The position numbers were made by a program, and so were the translations under genes. From the NCBI GenBank assembly GCA_023444055.1, contig JAEZRV010000066.1:62001-126000 (forward strand): 64,000 bases of DNA, given 5' to 3'. The notes under the pieces were generated by a model. It was not told the origin of the DNA and did not search any database. It saw only the letters and a program-made list of their open reading frames with translations. Source of the DNA: Bacillota bacterium (lineage in GTDB: Bacteria > Bacillota > Clostridia > Acetivibrionales > DSM-1351). Positions 37,046-45,394 of this stretch are shown here, one piece after another; position 1 is the stretch's first letter; every line of letters starts with the position of its first letter.

Positions 37046-37270
37046 CCCAGTAATATCAGGTGTGGTAGCAAATCAAAAGAAAAGTTCAATACTTTATAAG
37101 TTAGTTTACTGAACAACATGCCATTGGTAAACTTGGATAACGTTTCATTTTCTGTGTTTGATTAACATAACCCACTTTTTTATAGTATCAAGTGGTTTAT
37201 GCTAAATTATTGGTAACCATATTTACACAAAATCCTAAACATACCCTAAACTTGAGCTTGGCGCTACTTT

Positions 37271-37906
37271 TCATTCGAAAGTTGGTTTGGAAATAATCGC
37301 ATGAAACGATTTGCCTTCATAAACCCTAACTGGGTTTCCTCTTTCAAGGGAATTATGCTGCACCCACATGCTTCGCTTATGGTTTGAGAAATCCTCAATA
37401 TTCTTTGCTTTAATTAGGTTCGATAGTCTACTTAACGCTAGCTTTTTATTCATTAATTGTGATCTTTCCTCGCTTGCTGTTACAGTAAAGCCTGTGGGGA
37501 GATGTAATGCCCTAACGGCAGTTTCCACTTTGTTGACATTTTGCCCTCCTGGTCCGGAACTTCGCATGGATTCAAACCGTACATCTTTTTCGTAAAATTC
37601 CAGTTTATCTGGATTATTAAAAACTTCAATATTGATAAACCAGTTCTTCCTCTTGTGATTAGGACGATATGGGCTTGTGCAAACCCATAGAACTGTACCA
37701 CTTATAATTTCTACAACCTCATTACCATGTGGCTCTAAAGACAGAAGTACCGATTTGAGGTTCCTAGATTTATTTCCTGGTACTGCATCTATGACTTTAG
37801 TTTTAATTTTATTTTTAGTACATTCAGCTTGATATGATTCAAGGAAAAGGCTTACAGCAAGCTCGCACTCGTCAGGGCCTTTGCCAGAACTAATTTGTAT
37901 CCACAT
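37271..37906 (-). CDS. prfH: Release factor homologue PrfH
   Basis: 211 residues from ATG 37906, chosen because MWIQISSGKGPDECELAV aligns with the start of E. coli PrfH; an in-frame ATG at 37921 is possible. The catalytic GGQ is in SSGPGGQNVNKVETAVRA near residue 122, and the C-terminal basic helix QLMNKKLALSRL is present. The codon-recognition domain of ordinary release factors is missing, as in PrfH. PrfH releases nascent chains from ribosomes whose decoding centre has been cleaved; the adjacent RtcB then reseals the rRNA (known for prfH-rtcB pairs). It lies downstream of that RtcB gene on the same strand. Confidence 0.9.
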   Translation of the reverse strand: MWIQISSGKGPDECELAVSLFLESYQAECTKNKIKTKVIDAVPGNKSRNLKSVLLSLEPHGNEVVEIISGTVLWVCTSPYRPNHKRKNWFINIEVFNNPDKLEFYEKDVRFESMRSSGPGGQNVNKVETAVRALHLPTGFTVTASEERSQLMNKKLALSRLSNLIKAKNIEDFSNHKRSMWVQHNSLERGNPVRVYEGKSFHAIISKPTFE

Positions 37907-38066
37907 AAATAGCCTATGCATATATTTCTCACAAGAACAACAAGGGAATGTACATTCCTTGACAGAAATTGCATAGGTTCTGCACCTCTTTTCTATTTTT
38001 TATTCTTTTCCAATATTTGCTCGTTATAATAACTTTCATTTACTCGTATTACCTCGTTTAATCTTC

Positions 38067-39170
38067 CTATACTTTATAAGTAACTAACGGCTTAAAGGTA
38101 GCAACTATTTTTATTAACCCAAAGTCTAATAAACTTTGAATTACTGTATCAATATTCTTGTAAGCTTCGGGTGCTTCTTCAAAAAGAAGGTTATTATCAT
38201 TGCATATTACTCTACCTTTAAGCTTGGTATATTTGATGGTTTCCTTTGTGTATTTGTTTTCAAGCCTTGACCTGCACATGCCTCGTTCCCATTTACGGCC
38301 TGCGCCATGTGCTAAGGAATAACCTGAAATTTCAGTGCTATCAGTTGGCATCACCAGATAGGTGAGTGAACCCCTTGAACCTGGGATTACAACAGCTCCT
38401 TTATCGCTAGGTGCAGCACCTTTTCTGTGAATGTATAGCAATTTATCAGCACATTCTTTTATACTTATGCTATTATGGGAACTGTCTGTTAGCTTTGTTG
38501 TTTGCGTACTCATTCCAAGAGCCTTAAGAATTCTATATGCTATTAACTCTCTATTGATAGCTGCCCAATAAACTGCTTCATCATGCTTCTTAAGATAATC
38601 TTTAGCTCCATCTGAAGTTAGAGTCAGTCCTTTTTGAGAATTGTAAAGCTTGATACTTTCATCAAGAACAGCTTGACCATATCCTCGTGAACCGCTGTGA
38701 ACTAGCAGTGAAATTTGATTTTTGTCGTAACCTAAGTAATTAAAGGCTACTTCATCAAATACAGTCTCAACCTCCTGAAGTTCTGCAAAATGGTTCCCTC
38801 CTCCTATAGTTCCAATACTTGTGCCCAAGGGGGAAGAAGTCGCTTCTGCACATAAATCTTCAGGTATCGGAATTTCTTTTAAGTTTCCAATAACTTCTGC
38901 TTTTTTTATAATTCTATCAATTTTAAATTTTCTCTTTGCCAAATCTGTCATAAACATGGCCATTCCGCAGCCAATATCATTTCCTACTAAATGGGGGTAA
39001 ATGATACCTTCAGTAATAATTGCTGCACCAACAGGGGTCTTGCCTGGATGAAGGTCAGGTAATCCAACTGCTTTTACCACACCGGGTAGCATGCTGATAT
39101 GATTTAGCTGATTAACAGCATCTTGCTCAAGCCAATTTTTTTCAGATGAAATGATTGTTACGTTATTCAT
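38067..39170 (-). CDS. rtcB2: RNA ligase RtcB, PrfH-linked type
   Basis: 367 residues, ATG 39170 behind AAGGAG. RtcB joins 3'-phosphate (or 2',3'-cyclic phosphate) and 5'-OH RNA ends with GTP and Mn. Motifs: GNDIGCGM near residue 79, GTIGGGNHF near 120, HSGSRGYG near 156, DSSHNS near 227, PGSRGSLTYLV and the guanylate-binding HGAGRKWER near 280-300. All metal-binding Cys and His positions appear intact. It is the shorter RtcB2 type that accompanies prfH, 160 bp downstream, and differs clearly from the second RtcB at 42734. Confidence 0.92.
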   Translation of the reverse strand: MNNVTIISSEKNWLEQDAVNQLNHISMLPGVVKAVGLPDLHPGKTPVGAAIITEGIIYPHLVGNDIGCGMAMFMTDLAKRKFKIDRIIKKAEVIGNLKEIPIPEDLCAEATSSPLGTSIGTIGGGNHFAELQEVETVFDEVAFNYLGYDKNQISLLVHSGSRGYGQAVLDESIKLYNSQKGLTLTSDGAKDYLKKHDEAVYWAAINRELIAYRILKALGMSTQTTKLTDSSHNSISIKECADKLLYIHRKGAAPSDKGAVVIPGSRGSLTYLVMPTDSTEISGYSLAHGAGRKWERGMCRSRLENKYTKETIKYTKLKGRVICNDNNLLFEEAPEAYKNIDTVIQSLLDFGLIKIVATFKPLVTYKV

Positions 39171-39358
39171 ATATTATTTGTTATCTCCTTCTATATTAGA
39201 TATTACTATTTAGGCTTGCTAAACAACTACATTTAGTGTTAATAAAGCACAACTAAATAAATGTCTAAACTTGCTTTGCTAACATCAAAAGTAGCATTTA
39301 TGAGTGTGTACAGCTGGTTAAGCAAGCCCTGCTTAATCCTAAAAAGGACACAAAAATA

Positions 39359-39385
39359 CCGTGATTAGTAACCACGGCTTTTTTT
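39359..39385 (+). terminator. Plus-strand terminator
   Basis: CCGTG (39359-39363) pairs with CACGG (39373-39377), followed by CTTTTTTT. No plus-strand gene precedes it, which suggests an unannotated plus-strand transcript. Confidence 0.5.
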
Positions 39386-39388
39386 ACA

Positions 39389-39415
39389 ATAAAAAAACAC
39401 GATAACTCATCGTGT
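39389..39415 (-). terminator. Minus-strand terminator
   Basis: ACACGAT/ATCGTGT hairpin (39397-39403 with 39409-39415, loop AACTC) followed on the minus strand by TTTTTTT. It would end transcription coming from the nucleotidyltransferase genes before it reaches rtcB2. Confidence 0.6.
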
Positions 39416-39532
39416 AATCTGTAAAGCGTATTATTTACAATTAGGTGACGGTTACAGCACATGTTAATATGTGCATGAAGTTGACCACAAAAAGCATGAT
39501 AAATAAAGGACGATACGTCCTAACACATTACT

Positions 39533-39652
39533 CTTGAAACTATTATTCTTAAAACAATGATTCTTGAAACTTTTTATTCTAGAAATTATAACTCTTCGAA
39601 CTATAATTCTTGAAACTATGATTCGTGAATCAATAGGTCTTAAAACATTACT
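39533..39652. repeat. Eight 15-bp tandem repeats
   Basis: Units begin at 39533, 39548, 39563, 39579, 39594, 39609, 39624 and 39639, spacing 15 (once 16) bp, consensus CTTGAAACTATNATT. Copies are degenerate in the last seven positions. Neither strand gives a convincing protein across the array. Confidence 0.75.
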
Positions 39653-39773
39653 TTTTGGATCGCGTATTTAGTTATAAAAAAGGCACCTCTAATATTGTTA
39701 TTCTTATCATTTTAAACACTCCTTTTCACCTAATAGAAATAGTATTGAACAACATTTGCGAGCTTCGCTCCAC

Positions 39774-39818
39774 CGCCGCAGAAGCGGCTATATAAAAATG
39801 TATGCCACATTTTTATAT
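39774..39818. other. Two adjacent hairpins
   Basis: GCCGC-AGAA-GCGGC (GC-rich, in an AT-rich context) followed by ATATAAAAATGT/ACATTTTTATAT, a perfect 12-bp stem with loop ATGCC. Confidence 0.6.
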
Positions 39819-39923
39819 GCACAATTAGTATAAGCTTTACCATAACATGATATACTTGGACAGAGTTTCAAGTCAATAACTGTAACTGAATTGAAATACA
39901 ATTATAATTTTAAAACAATTTAT

Positions 39924-39957
39924 AACTCAAATTTCGTAGTTGAATATGCTACTGCAT
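39924..39957. repeat. Interspersed 35-bp repeat, copy 2
   Basis: AACTCAAATTTCGTAGTTGA followed by ATATGCTACTGC, same orientation as the copies at 37011 and 42086. Confidence 0.65.
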
Positions 39958-39967
39958 CAATAAATTT

Positions 39968-40978
39968 TTATGTGTGAAGTTTGAGTTTATTACTATAAAT
40001 TTCTAGCATTAAATCTTCAACCCTCTTATAATCAGGTTCTACAGGAAGAGACGTATTCTTAGCTGCATATTTAAAATGTTGCTCATAATCATCAACCATA
40101 TCAAAAATTTCGTTATAGCTATACTTTCCGCTTCTTATATCAAGAAAAAGACCTCTTTCTTCTTCTCTATAAGTATTAATTCCCTTGCCTTCAAGTATTT
40201 CTGTCCCTGTTACCAAAAGGCGTATCAAGTGCATGGCATGCTTATTAAGGTGAAGCTCATCCTTTTTACTGTTTCTGTGATTTAGTTTAGAATAATCCTT
40301 CACAATGTTATTCATAACTGAATAAATATTCTTGAAGTCTCGTAATGGATAGTGTTTCAGGTTTATATCAATAAAAATTTCTGTATCAAATTCTTCTTTG
40401 TTAGATTTATCAATATATAAGTTTATTTCACTATCAGTAAAGTCGTTATAAGTCCTTTTTAGGTGATCCATCTGACCTAAAACGCTGTTTAGAATATGTT
40501 GTTCTTTTTCTATTTGAGGATAGTTATCCCTGGCTAGAGCATTCTGTAGTCTTCTTAACTGGGCTGTTGCATAATTGCCAAAGCTTAATATAGCTTTCTG
40601 AGATAAGAAAAGATCAACATTTTCTCTCAAAAGCTTACCTTCTACGGATATTATAAGAAGGTGCTCAGGATTTGTGCCCAATATTTCAAGCACGTTAGGA
40701 TTACTATTTAGGCAAAGACCTATAAATTTTTTAAGTCCATAGATAACAGTATCAGTCGTCCTGTCTTCGAACTGTTCAAAGCTTGATAATCCCAGGATAT
40801 CCTGCTTTGTTTCTAAAGTAACGCCCCTAACGTCTATATCACTGGTGTCTACATTGGTTCCATAGGCTATAGAACCTGCAGTTGTTAGAATTAGTATATT
40901 ATTTCCCAGGTGCGGGTCTGTCCTTAAAAACTCATATTCTTCTGATTGCAACTTATCTTTTATACCATGTATATCCAT
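39968..40978 (-). CDS. Polymerase-beta-fold nucleotidyltransferase A
   Basis: 336 residues, ATG 40978 behind AAGGAAA. The N-terminal GSIAYGTNVDTSDIDVRGV near residue 36 gives the G-S and D-x-D catalytic motifs of the COG3541-type minimal nucleotidyltransferase fold. A helical C-terminal half follows. Comparative genomics links such enzymes with RtcB in RNA-repair clusters, where they may add nucleotides to damaged ends; that role is inferred. It is the second gene of a pair with nucleotidyltransferase B, 84 bp upstream. Confidence 0.75.
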   Translation of the reverse strand: MDIHGIKDKLQSEEYEFLRTDPHLGNNILILTTAGSIAYGTNVDTSDIDVRGVTLETKQDILGLSSFEQFEDRTTDTVIYGLKKFIGLCLNSNPNVLEILGTNPEHLLIISVEGKLLRENVDLFLSQKAILSFGNYATAQLRRLQNALARDNYPQIEKEQHILNSVLGQMDHLKRTYNDFTDSEINLYIDKSNKEEFDTEIFIDINLKHYPLRDFKNIYSVMNNIVKDYSKLNHRNSKKDELHLNKHAMHLIRLLVTGTEILEGKGINTYREEERGLFLDIRSGKYSYNEIFDMVDDYEQHFKYAAKNTSLPVEPDYKRVEDLMLEIYSNKLKLHT

Positions 40979-41062
40979 GTGAATTTCCTTCCGGGCAACT
41001 TATTTTCTTACTGCATGAACAATTTACGAAGAAATACAGATGCGACTTTCCTTACTGGCAAC

Positions 41063-41833
41063 TTATTCCCATACTTCTTTAAGAGTTTCTCTGAATAGAG
41101 AATTTAAGGAATTATAATCAGACTTTTTATCTTTTTTTACAGTTTTTAGATACTGCTCAAAATGCTCTATTCTGCTATCTAAGAAATCAATTATAATTGA
41201 GCTTTTCGGTTCAATATCAATTTCCAAGCCTGAAGTTTTTTTCTCAAGAAGCTTGTTAATTTCATTAACTAAGGTGCCATCCAACTGCTGTCCAATCATA
41301 AGTTTACTAAACTCCATTGGAGGCATGGTGTTGCTATTTTCAATCCACATGCATGCCAGAATGGGTCTTAATATATAAAAGTATTTCTTTATCTTTACAT
41401 GATCTGTACTCATTACTTCATCAAACTTATTTTTGGCTAAATGTAAATAGTGATACATAGTTGGAACAGGAGAAAAATAATCAGGTAATAGCTCTCTCAT
41501 CTTTTGAGCAACACTGTAGTTATCAGCATATATAATAGGAGAACTAAGCCATTCTAGTAATGTAGGATTTGACTTCTTAAAATGTAGTAATGTTTTTCTT
41601 ATATCCCAGCCATTAATATCTAATAGATCATTGATTGGAACCTCAATAAAATCTTTTTTATCTTCTATTGATAAGTACCAGTCAGCTTGGTGTATGTATA
41701 TAAATCTTACATCATAGTCGCTGTCTTTTGATGCAAAGCCCCAACCTCTACTGCCCGATTCAATTGCATAGAGTATTTTTATATTATACTCTTTTTCAAT
41801 AGCATTAAGCTTGCTAATTATTTCATCCCTCAT
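41063..41833 (-). CDS. Polymerase-beta-fold nucleotidyltransferase B (YcgL type)
   Basis: 256 residues from ATG 41833 (GGAGG upstream; the frame extends to 41878). ESGSRGWGFASKDSDYDVRF near residue 21 carries the G-S and D-x-D catalytic signature of COG3541 (YcgL). Its C-terminal half contains HLAKNKFDEVM and RPILACMWIEN helices. Related to but clearly distinct from nucleotidyltransferase A. Context with RtcB and PrfH suggests a role in RNA end repair. Confidence 0.78.
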   Translation of the reverse strand: MRDEIISKLNAIEKEYNIKILYAIESGSRGWGFASKDSDYDVRFIYIHQADWYLSIEDKKDFIEVPINDLLDINGWDIRKTLLHFKKSNPTLLEWLSSPIIYADNYSVAQKMRELLPDYFSPVPTMYHYLHLAKNKFDEVMSTDHVKIKKYFYILRPILACMWIENSNTMPPMEFSKLMIGQQLDGTLVNEINKLLEKKTSGLEIDIEPKSSIIIDFLDSRIEHFEQYLKTVKKDKKSDYNSLNSLFRETLKEVWE

Positions 41834-42085
41834 ATATTTACCTCCATTCTTTCTTATCCCATAAATACATTGTTCCATTCAACATAACTACTATCCCCAC
41901 GGTGTTTCATAAATATGAATTGTTTGTACTCAAAAGTATATCATAAATAAGTTTTATTGAAGCAGTAAAACTTAAAAACGGGAAAGGTTGCAAACTTTTT
42001 GTCTGTAATTATGTGGAGAGAAAATCATACTAAATTCAAAATGATTTTTTAGCCTTATTACGAAAATGATGATAAACTTATTAGT

Positions 42086-42120
42086 AACTCAAACTTCGCA
42101 GTTGAATATACTGCTTAAAA
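42086..42120. repeat. Interspersed 35-bp repeat, copy 3
   Basis: AACTCAAACTTCGCAGTTGA plus ATATACTGCTTAAA, ending 7 bases before the slipin remnant. It is the best fit to the consensus. Confidence 0.7.
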
Positions 42121-42127
42121 CTTAGGA

Positions 42128-42532
42128 ATGAAACTTGACGACCTTCTTGCAAAGAAACAGGAAGTTGGAAACTACGTACTTGAAAAATTAAAAGAAAGAA
42201 GCAGTAGCTTTGGAGTGGAATTCCTATTTGCTGGTGTAAAGGACATTATTTTACCTGGTGAGATAAAGGAAATATTAAACACAGTGCTTATAGCTGAAAA
42301 AAAGGCTCAGGCTAATGTTATAACAAGACGAGAAGAAGTAGCCTCCACTAGAAGTCTTTTAAACACTGCAAAGCTTATGGAGGAAAACCAGACACTTTAT
42401 AGGTTAAAGGAGCTTGAGTTCCTTGAAAAAATATGTGAAAAAATAGGGAATGTCTCACTTACTGGTGGTAGCTTGCTTGAACAGTTAAATACATTACTGT
42501 CAAACAAAGTTATTGAAAAGCAGTGTAAGTGA
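42128..42532 (+). pseudogene. Slipin (SPFH/band 7) C-terminal remnant
   Basis: 134 residues. FAGVKDIILPGEIKEIL, then ANVITRREEVASTRSLLNTA and YRLKELEFLEKI, is the C-terminal half of a slipin. The N-terminal membrane anchor and most of the SPFH domain are missing, and the apparent ATG has only a weak RBS right after the 35-bp repeat. Slipins accompany RtcB in several bacterial RNA-repair operons, and rtcB follows 200 bp downstream, so a full copy was probably lost here by deletion at the repeat. It could still be made as a short soluble protein. Confidence 0.7.
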
Positions 42533-42588
42533 TAAAAAATTTATTGCGTTATTATTTGTTAATAATTTATAAGCTTATAAATTTGAAG

Positions 42589-42632
42589 AAATCTCCCTTG
42601 GCAATAGCTTATAGCAAGGGGGATTTCTTTAT
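42589..42632 (+). terminator. Terminator after the slipin remnant
   Basis: AAATCTCCCTTG (42589-42600) pairs with CAAGGGGGATTT (42615-42626, one G-T pair), followed by CTTTATT. It separates the remnant from rtcB. Confidence 0.75.
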
Positions 42633-42733
42633 TGAGGTTAGCGTGAAAAATTGAGATGCAGATATAAAAATAATGCGTACCTCACATAAGGGGTTCGTTA
42701 ATTTCATCTCAAAAGTAGGTATGGGAGGTTAGT

Positions 42734-43918
42734 ATGATAGAAATCAAAGGAAAATACAACAGTGCTAAAGTTTTTACTAATAATTTAGAAGAAAAGGCGG
42801 CAGGACAAATACTTGAACTTTGCAACCAGGAATTTGTTAAGACAAGTAAAATAAGGATTATGCCTGATACTCATGCTGGTGCAGGCTGTACTATTGGTAC
42901 AACAATGACTATAAAAGATAAAATCGTTCCAAACTTGGTTGGTGTTGATATCGGCTGTGGCATGTTTGTAACTATGATAGAGAAAACAAATATGGATTTT
43001 TTTAAACTTGATAACGTAATCAGACGTTTTGTACCAAGTGGATTTGATGTACGTGAAAAACCTCATGAATATAATGCTTTTGTAGATATTTCAGATTTAA
43101 AATGTAAAGAACATGTTAATTTAGAAAGGGCATCTTTAAGTATTGGTACACTTGGAGGAGGAAATCACTTTATTGAAGTAAATAAGGACGATAAAGATAA
43201 TTTATATTTAGTAGTTCATTCGGGTAGCCGTCACCTTGGAAAACAAATTGCCGAATACTATCAAAACAGAGCGACAAAGGAGATTGTAAGAAAAAGCAAT
43301 GATGAAATTATTTCATTATTAAAATCTAAGGGAAAAGAAAAAGAAATTCAGCTGGAAATAGAAAAGGAAAGAGCCAAGCTTTGTGATGCCTTATCATATG
43401 TTCAGGGTGAGACCTTTAAAGATTATATCCATGATATGCATATTGCTCAGCTGTTTGCCGAATATAACAGGAAAGCTATTGCAGAAGTAATTATTCGAGA
43501 GATGAACTTTAATGTAGAGGGTAGTTTCACTACCATTCATAATTATATAGACATGGCTGAAATGATTCTGAGAAAAGGTGCTATATCAGCTAAAAAAGGA
43601 GAAAAAGTAATAATCCCTATTAATATGAGAGATGGAAGTATTTTGGCAATTGGCAAGGGCAATCATGATTGGAATCAATCAGCTCCCCATGGTGCAGGAC
43701 GTTTAATGAGCAGAAAACAGGCAAAACTCAAATTGTCCTTAGAAGAATTTAAAAATTCAATGGAAGGTATATATACTACTTCACTGTCAATAGATACTCT
43801 GGATGAAGCACCGTCCGCATATAAAACTATGGAAGAAATAATTGACAATATCCAAGATACGGTTGAAATTAGCAAGATAATTAAACCTATCTATAATTTT
43901 AAGGCATCGGATGATTAA
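42734..43918 (+). CDS. rtcB: RNA ligase RtcB
   Basis: 394 residues, ATG 42734 behind GGGAGG. Motifs: MPDTHAGAGCTIG near residue 43, GVDIGCGMF near 71, GTLGGGNHFIEV near 139, VHSGSRHLGKQI near 161, FTTIHNYI, INMRDGSILAIGKGNHDWNQ near 299 and the guanylated HGAGR near 322. This is the general RtcB rather than the PrfH-linked type. It would repair tRNA or rRNA broken by toxin or phage-induced nucleases. Two RtcB genes within 6 kb, in opposite orientation, make this an RNA-repair locus. Confidence 0.93.
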   Translation: MIEIKGKYNSAKVFTNNLEEKAAGQILELCNQEFVKTSKIRIMPDTHAGAGCTIGTTMTIKDKIVPNLVGVDIGCGMFVTMIEKTNMDFFKLDNVIRRFVPSGFDVREKPHEYNAFVDISDLKCKEHVNLERASLSIGTLGGGNHFIEVNKDDKDNLYLVVHSGSRHLGKQIAEYYQNRATKEIVRKSNDEIISLLKSKGKEKEIQLEIEKERAKLCDALSYVQGETFKDYIHDMHIAQLFAEYNRKAIAEVIIREMNFNVEGSFTTIHNYIDMAEMILRKGAISAKKGEKVIIPINMRDGSILAIGKGNHDWNQSAPHGAGRLMSRKQAKLKLSLEEFKNSMEGIYTTSLSIDTLDEAPSAYKTMEEIIDNIQDTVEISKIIKPIYNFKASDD

Positions 43919-44111
43919 GGAGATTTAAACAATATAGAAACCCAAAGGTATGGATTGTCAGTATCATTTGAATAAAGGTAATCTTGTGCCTAAGTAAAAT
44001 GAGTTAAGCATAAATAGTTACAATTGTGTAACTGTTAAAATTACTCTTAAGGATGTAATATATATATGTAATTGGATGGGAAAATAACTATTAATTAGGA
44101 GAGTAAAATGT

Positions 44112-45212
44112 ATGGCTACTAAAAATAAGATTAAAGGTTTTATTTCAGGAATTGCATTTGTAGTTACATTTTGTGTTATTACATGCGGACTTAACGTATT
44201 TGCAGCACAAGACAAAAAAGATACTTCAGCTGAATTTGGCAATGTTAAAGTTTATGTTGACGGAGAATTAATACAGCCAACGGACTCAAATGGGAAAATT
44301 ACAAAACCATTTATATCAAATGGGTATGTATGTTTGCCTATTGAAGCAATAAGTAAGCTTTTAGGTAAAGATTTCACCTGGGATGCTATAAATAAGAGTG
44401 TGTATTTAGGCAAAAAACCTGAGACTAAGGTTCAAGAGGTCACAGTATCAAATGTTGATGAACTTTACAATCAACTTGGTTCAAATAAAAAGATAAAGTT
44501 AAAGTCTGGAATTTATAACCTATCAAAGATAAAACAAAATATAAACAATAGAACAAATATTATCTGGGAAGATGTATATGATGGTAAAGAACTGAAAATA
44601 AACAATGTTGAAAACTTAACACTTGAGGGATTAGGCGATAAACCTGTTGAAATAGTAGTTGAGCCAAGATATGCAAATGTACTAAACTTTAATGGCTGCA
44701 ACAATATAACAATAAAGAATATAAGAGCAGGACATACTATCGAAAAGGGTGAGTGTGCAGGTGGAGTTCTGAATTTTGATTCTACAAAAAATATAAATAT
44801 ATCAGACAGTATTTTTTATGGCTGTGGTACTATGGGTATAAATGCAGTTAAATCTGAAAATCTAACTTTTAATAATTCAGTTATAGAAGAATGTACTTCA
44901 GGTATAATGCAGATAGACTCGTGTAAAAACTTCACATTTACCAATAGTATATTCAGAAAATGTCAGGACTATAGTATGATAAGCATATTTTCTTCCACTG
45001 ATATGGTATTTGAAAAGTGTGAAATATCCGAAAACACTGTATCAAATGACTATGCGTCATTTATAAGTCTAGATTCATCACAAGGTATAAAGTTCTTAAA
45101 TTGCAATTTTAAAAATAATGTATTTAATAACTTTGGTAACAGTCTATGGGATGCGGAATTCACAGGTTCTACTTTTGAAGGAAACAGCTTATATGTTAGC
45201 AAAAATCACTAA
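44112..45212 (+). CDS. Secreted right-handed beta-helix protein with stalk domain
   Basis: 366 residues. A signal peptide (residues about 1-34, GFISGIAFVVTFCVITC then NVFAA) is followed by a copper-amine-oxidase N-like stalk domain (VKVYVDGELIQP, YVCLPIEAISKLLGKDFTWD, VYLGKK). From about residue 165 rungs of a parallel beta-helix repeat (LNFNGCNNITIKNI, LTFNNSVIEEC, FTFTNSIFRKC). It is exported and may bind or cleave carbohydrate, but no catalytic residues are evident. AGGAGAG precedes the ATG. Stands alone. Confidence 0.8.
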   Translation: MATKNKIKGFISGIAFVVTFCVITCGLNVFAAQDKKDTSAEFGNVKVYVDGELIQPTDSNGKITKPFISNGYVCLPIEAISKLLGKDFTWDAINKSVYLGKKPETKVQEVTVSNVDELYNQLGSNKKIKLKSGIYNLSKIKQNINNRTNIIWEDVYDGKELKINNVENLTLEGLGDKPVEIVVEPRYANVLNFNGCNNITIKNIRAGHTIEKGECAGGVLNFDSTKNINISDSIFYGCGTMGINAVKSENLTFNNSVIEECTSGIMQIDSCKNFTFTNSIFRKCQDYSMISIFSSTDMVFEKCEISENTVSNDYASFISLDSSQGIKFLNCNFKNNVFNNFGNSLWDAEFTGSTFEGNSLYVSKNH

Positions 45213-45247
45213 TTAATCTTTAACCAGAATGTCAGATAATGCACAAA

Positions 45248-45294
45248 AAAAGTTGTATACCGAGATTGCCTATCAAAAACGGTATACAACTTTT
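45248..45294 (+). terminator. 15-bp perfect hairpin after the beta-helix gene
   Basis: Bases 45248-45262 pair with 45280-45294 (core GTTGTATACC/GGTATACAAC); loop of 17 nt, then AATAAAG. A-rich before and T-rich in the 3' arm, so it may act in both directions. Confidence 0.6.
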
Positions 45295-45300
45295 AATAAA

Positions 45301-45347
45301 GTCAATTACGGTTCAAATCCTTCGCCTTTTAGTCGATTGTAATTGAC
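45301..45347 (-). terminator. Hairpin after the TPR gene
   Basis: GTCAATTAC (45301-45309) pairs with GTAATTGAC (45339-45347). On the minus strand TTTATT follows, so it can end the TPR transcript. Confidence 0.5.
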
Positions 45348-45394
45348 TCATACATTTATATAGTAGTAATTAAATAAAGAACTATTTCAGTCAA

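Larger units (their letters stand above)
36886..37270. other. Intergenic region between convergent genes
   Basis: 385 bp holding the 36941-36995 terminator and the first of three 35-bp interspersed repeats (37011-37045). Nothing else recognisable. Confidence 0.5.
39171..39967. other. 797-bp hairpin- and repeat-rich spacer in the RNA-repair region
   Basis: No credible gene. In order it holds opposite-strand terminators (39359-39415), small hairpins GCACAT/ATGTGC (39457-39474) and AGGACG/CGTCCT (39507-39521), eight 15-bp tandem units (39533-39652), a GC-rich tetraloop hairpin (39774-39788), a 12-bp AT hairpin (39790-39818) and an interspersed repeat (39924-39957). It may encode a small RNA. 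Confidence 0.5.

Noticed and set aside
39533..39652. Peptide repeat encoded by the 15-bp array
   Set aside because: Open frames on either strand lack a start and RBS and hit stops outside the array; units are too degenerate at the protein level.
45248..45294. AAAGTTGTATAC here as a member of the 11306 iteron family
   Set aside because: Only the 12-base core is shared and here it is an arm of a terminator hairpin; chance in AT-rich DNA is likely.
45308..45325. tRNA T-arm-like GGTTCAAATCC
   Set aside because: No flanking stem, anticodon arm or acceptor; it is the loop of a terminator hairpin.
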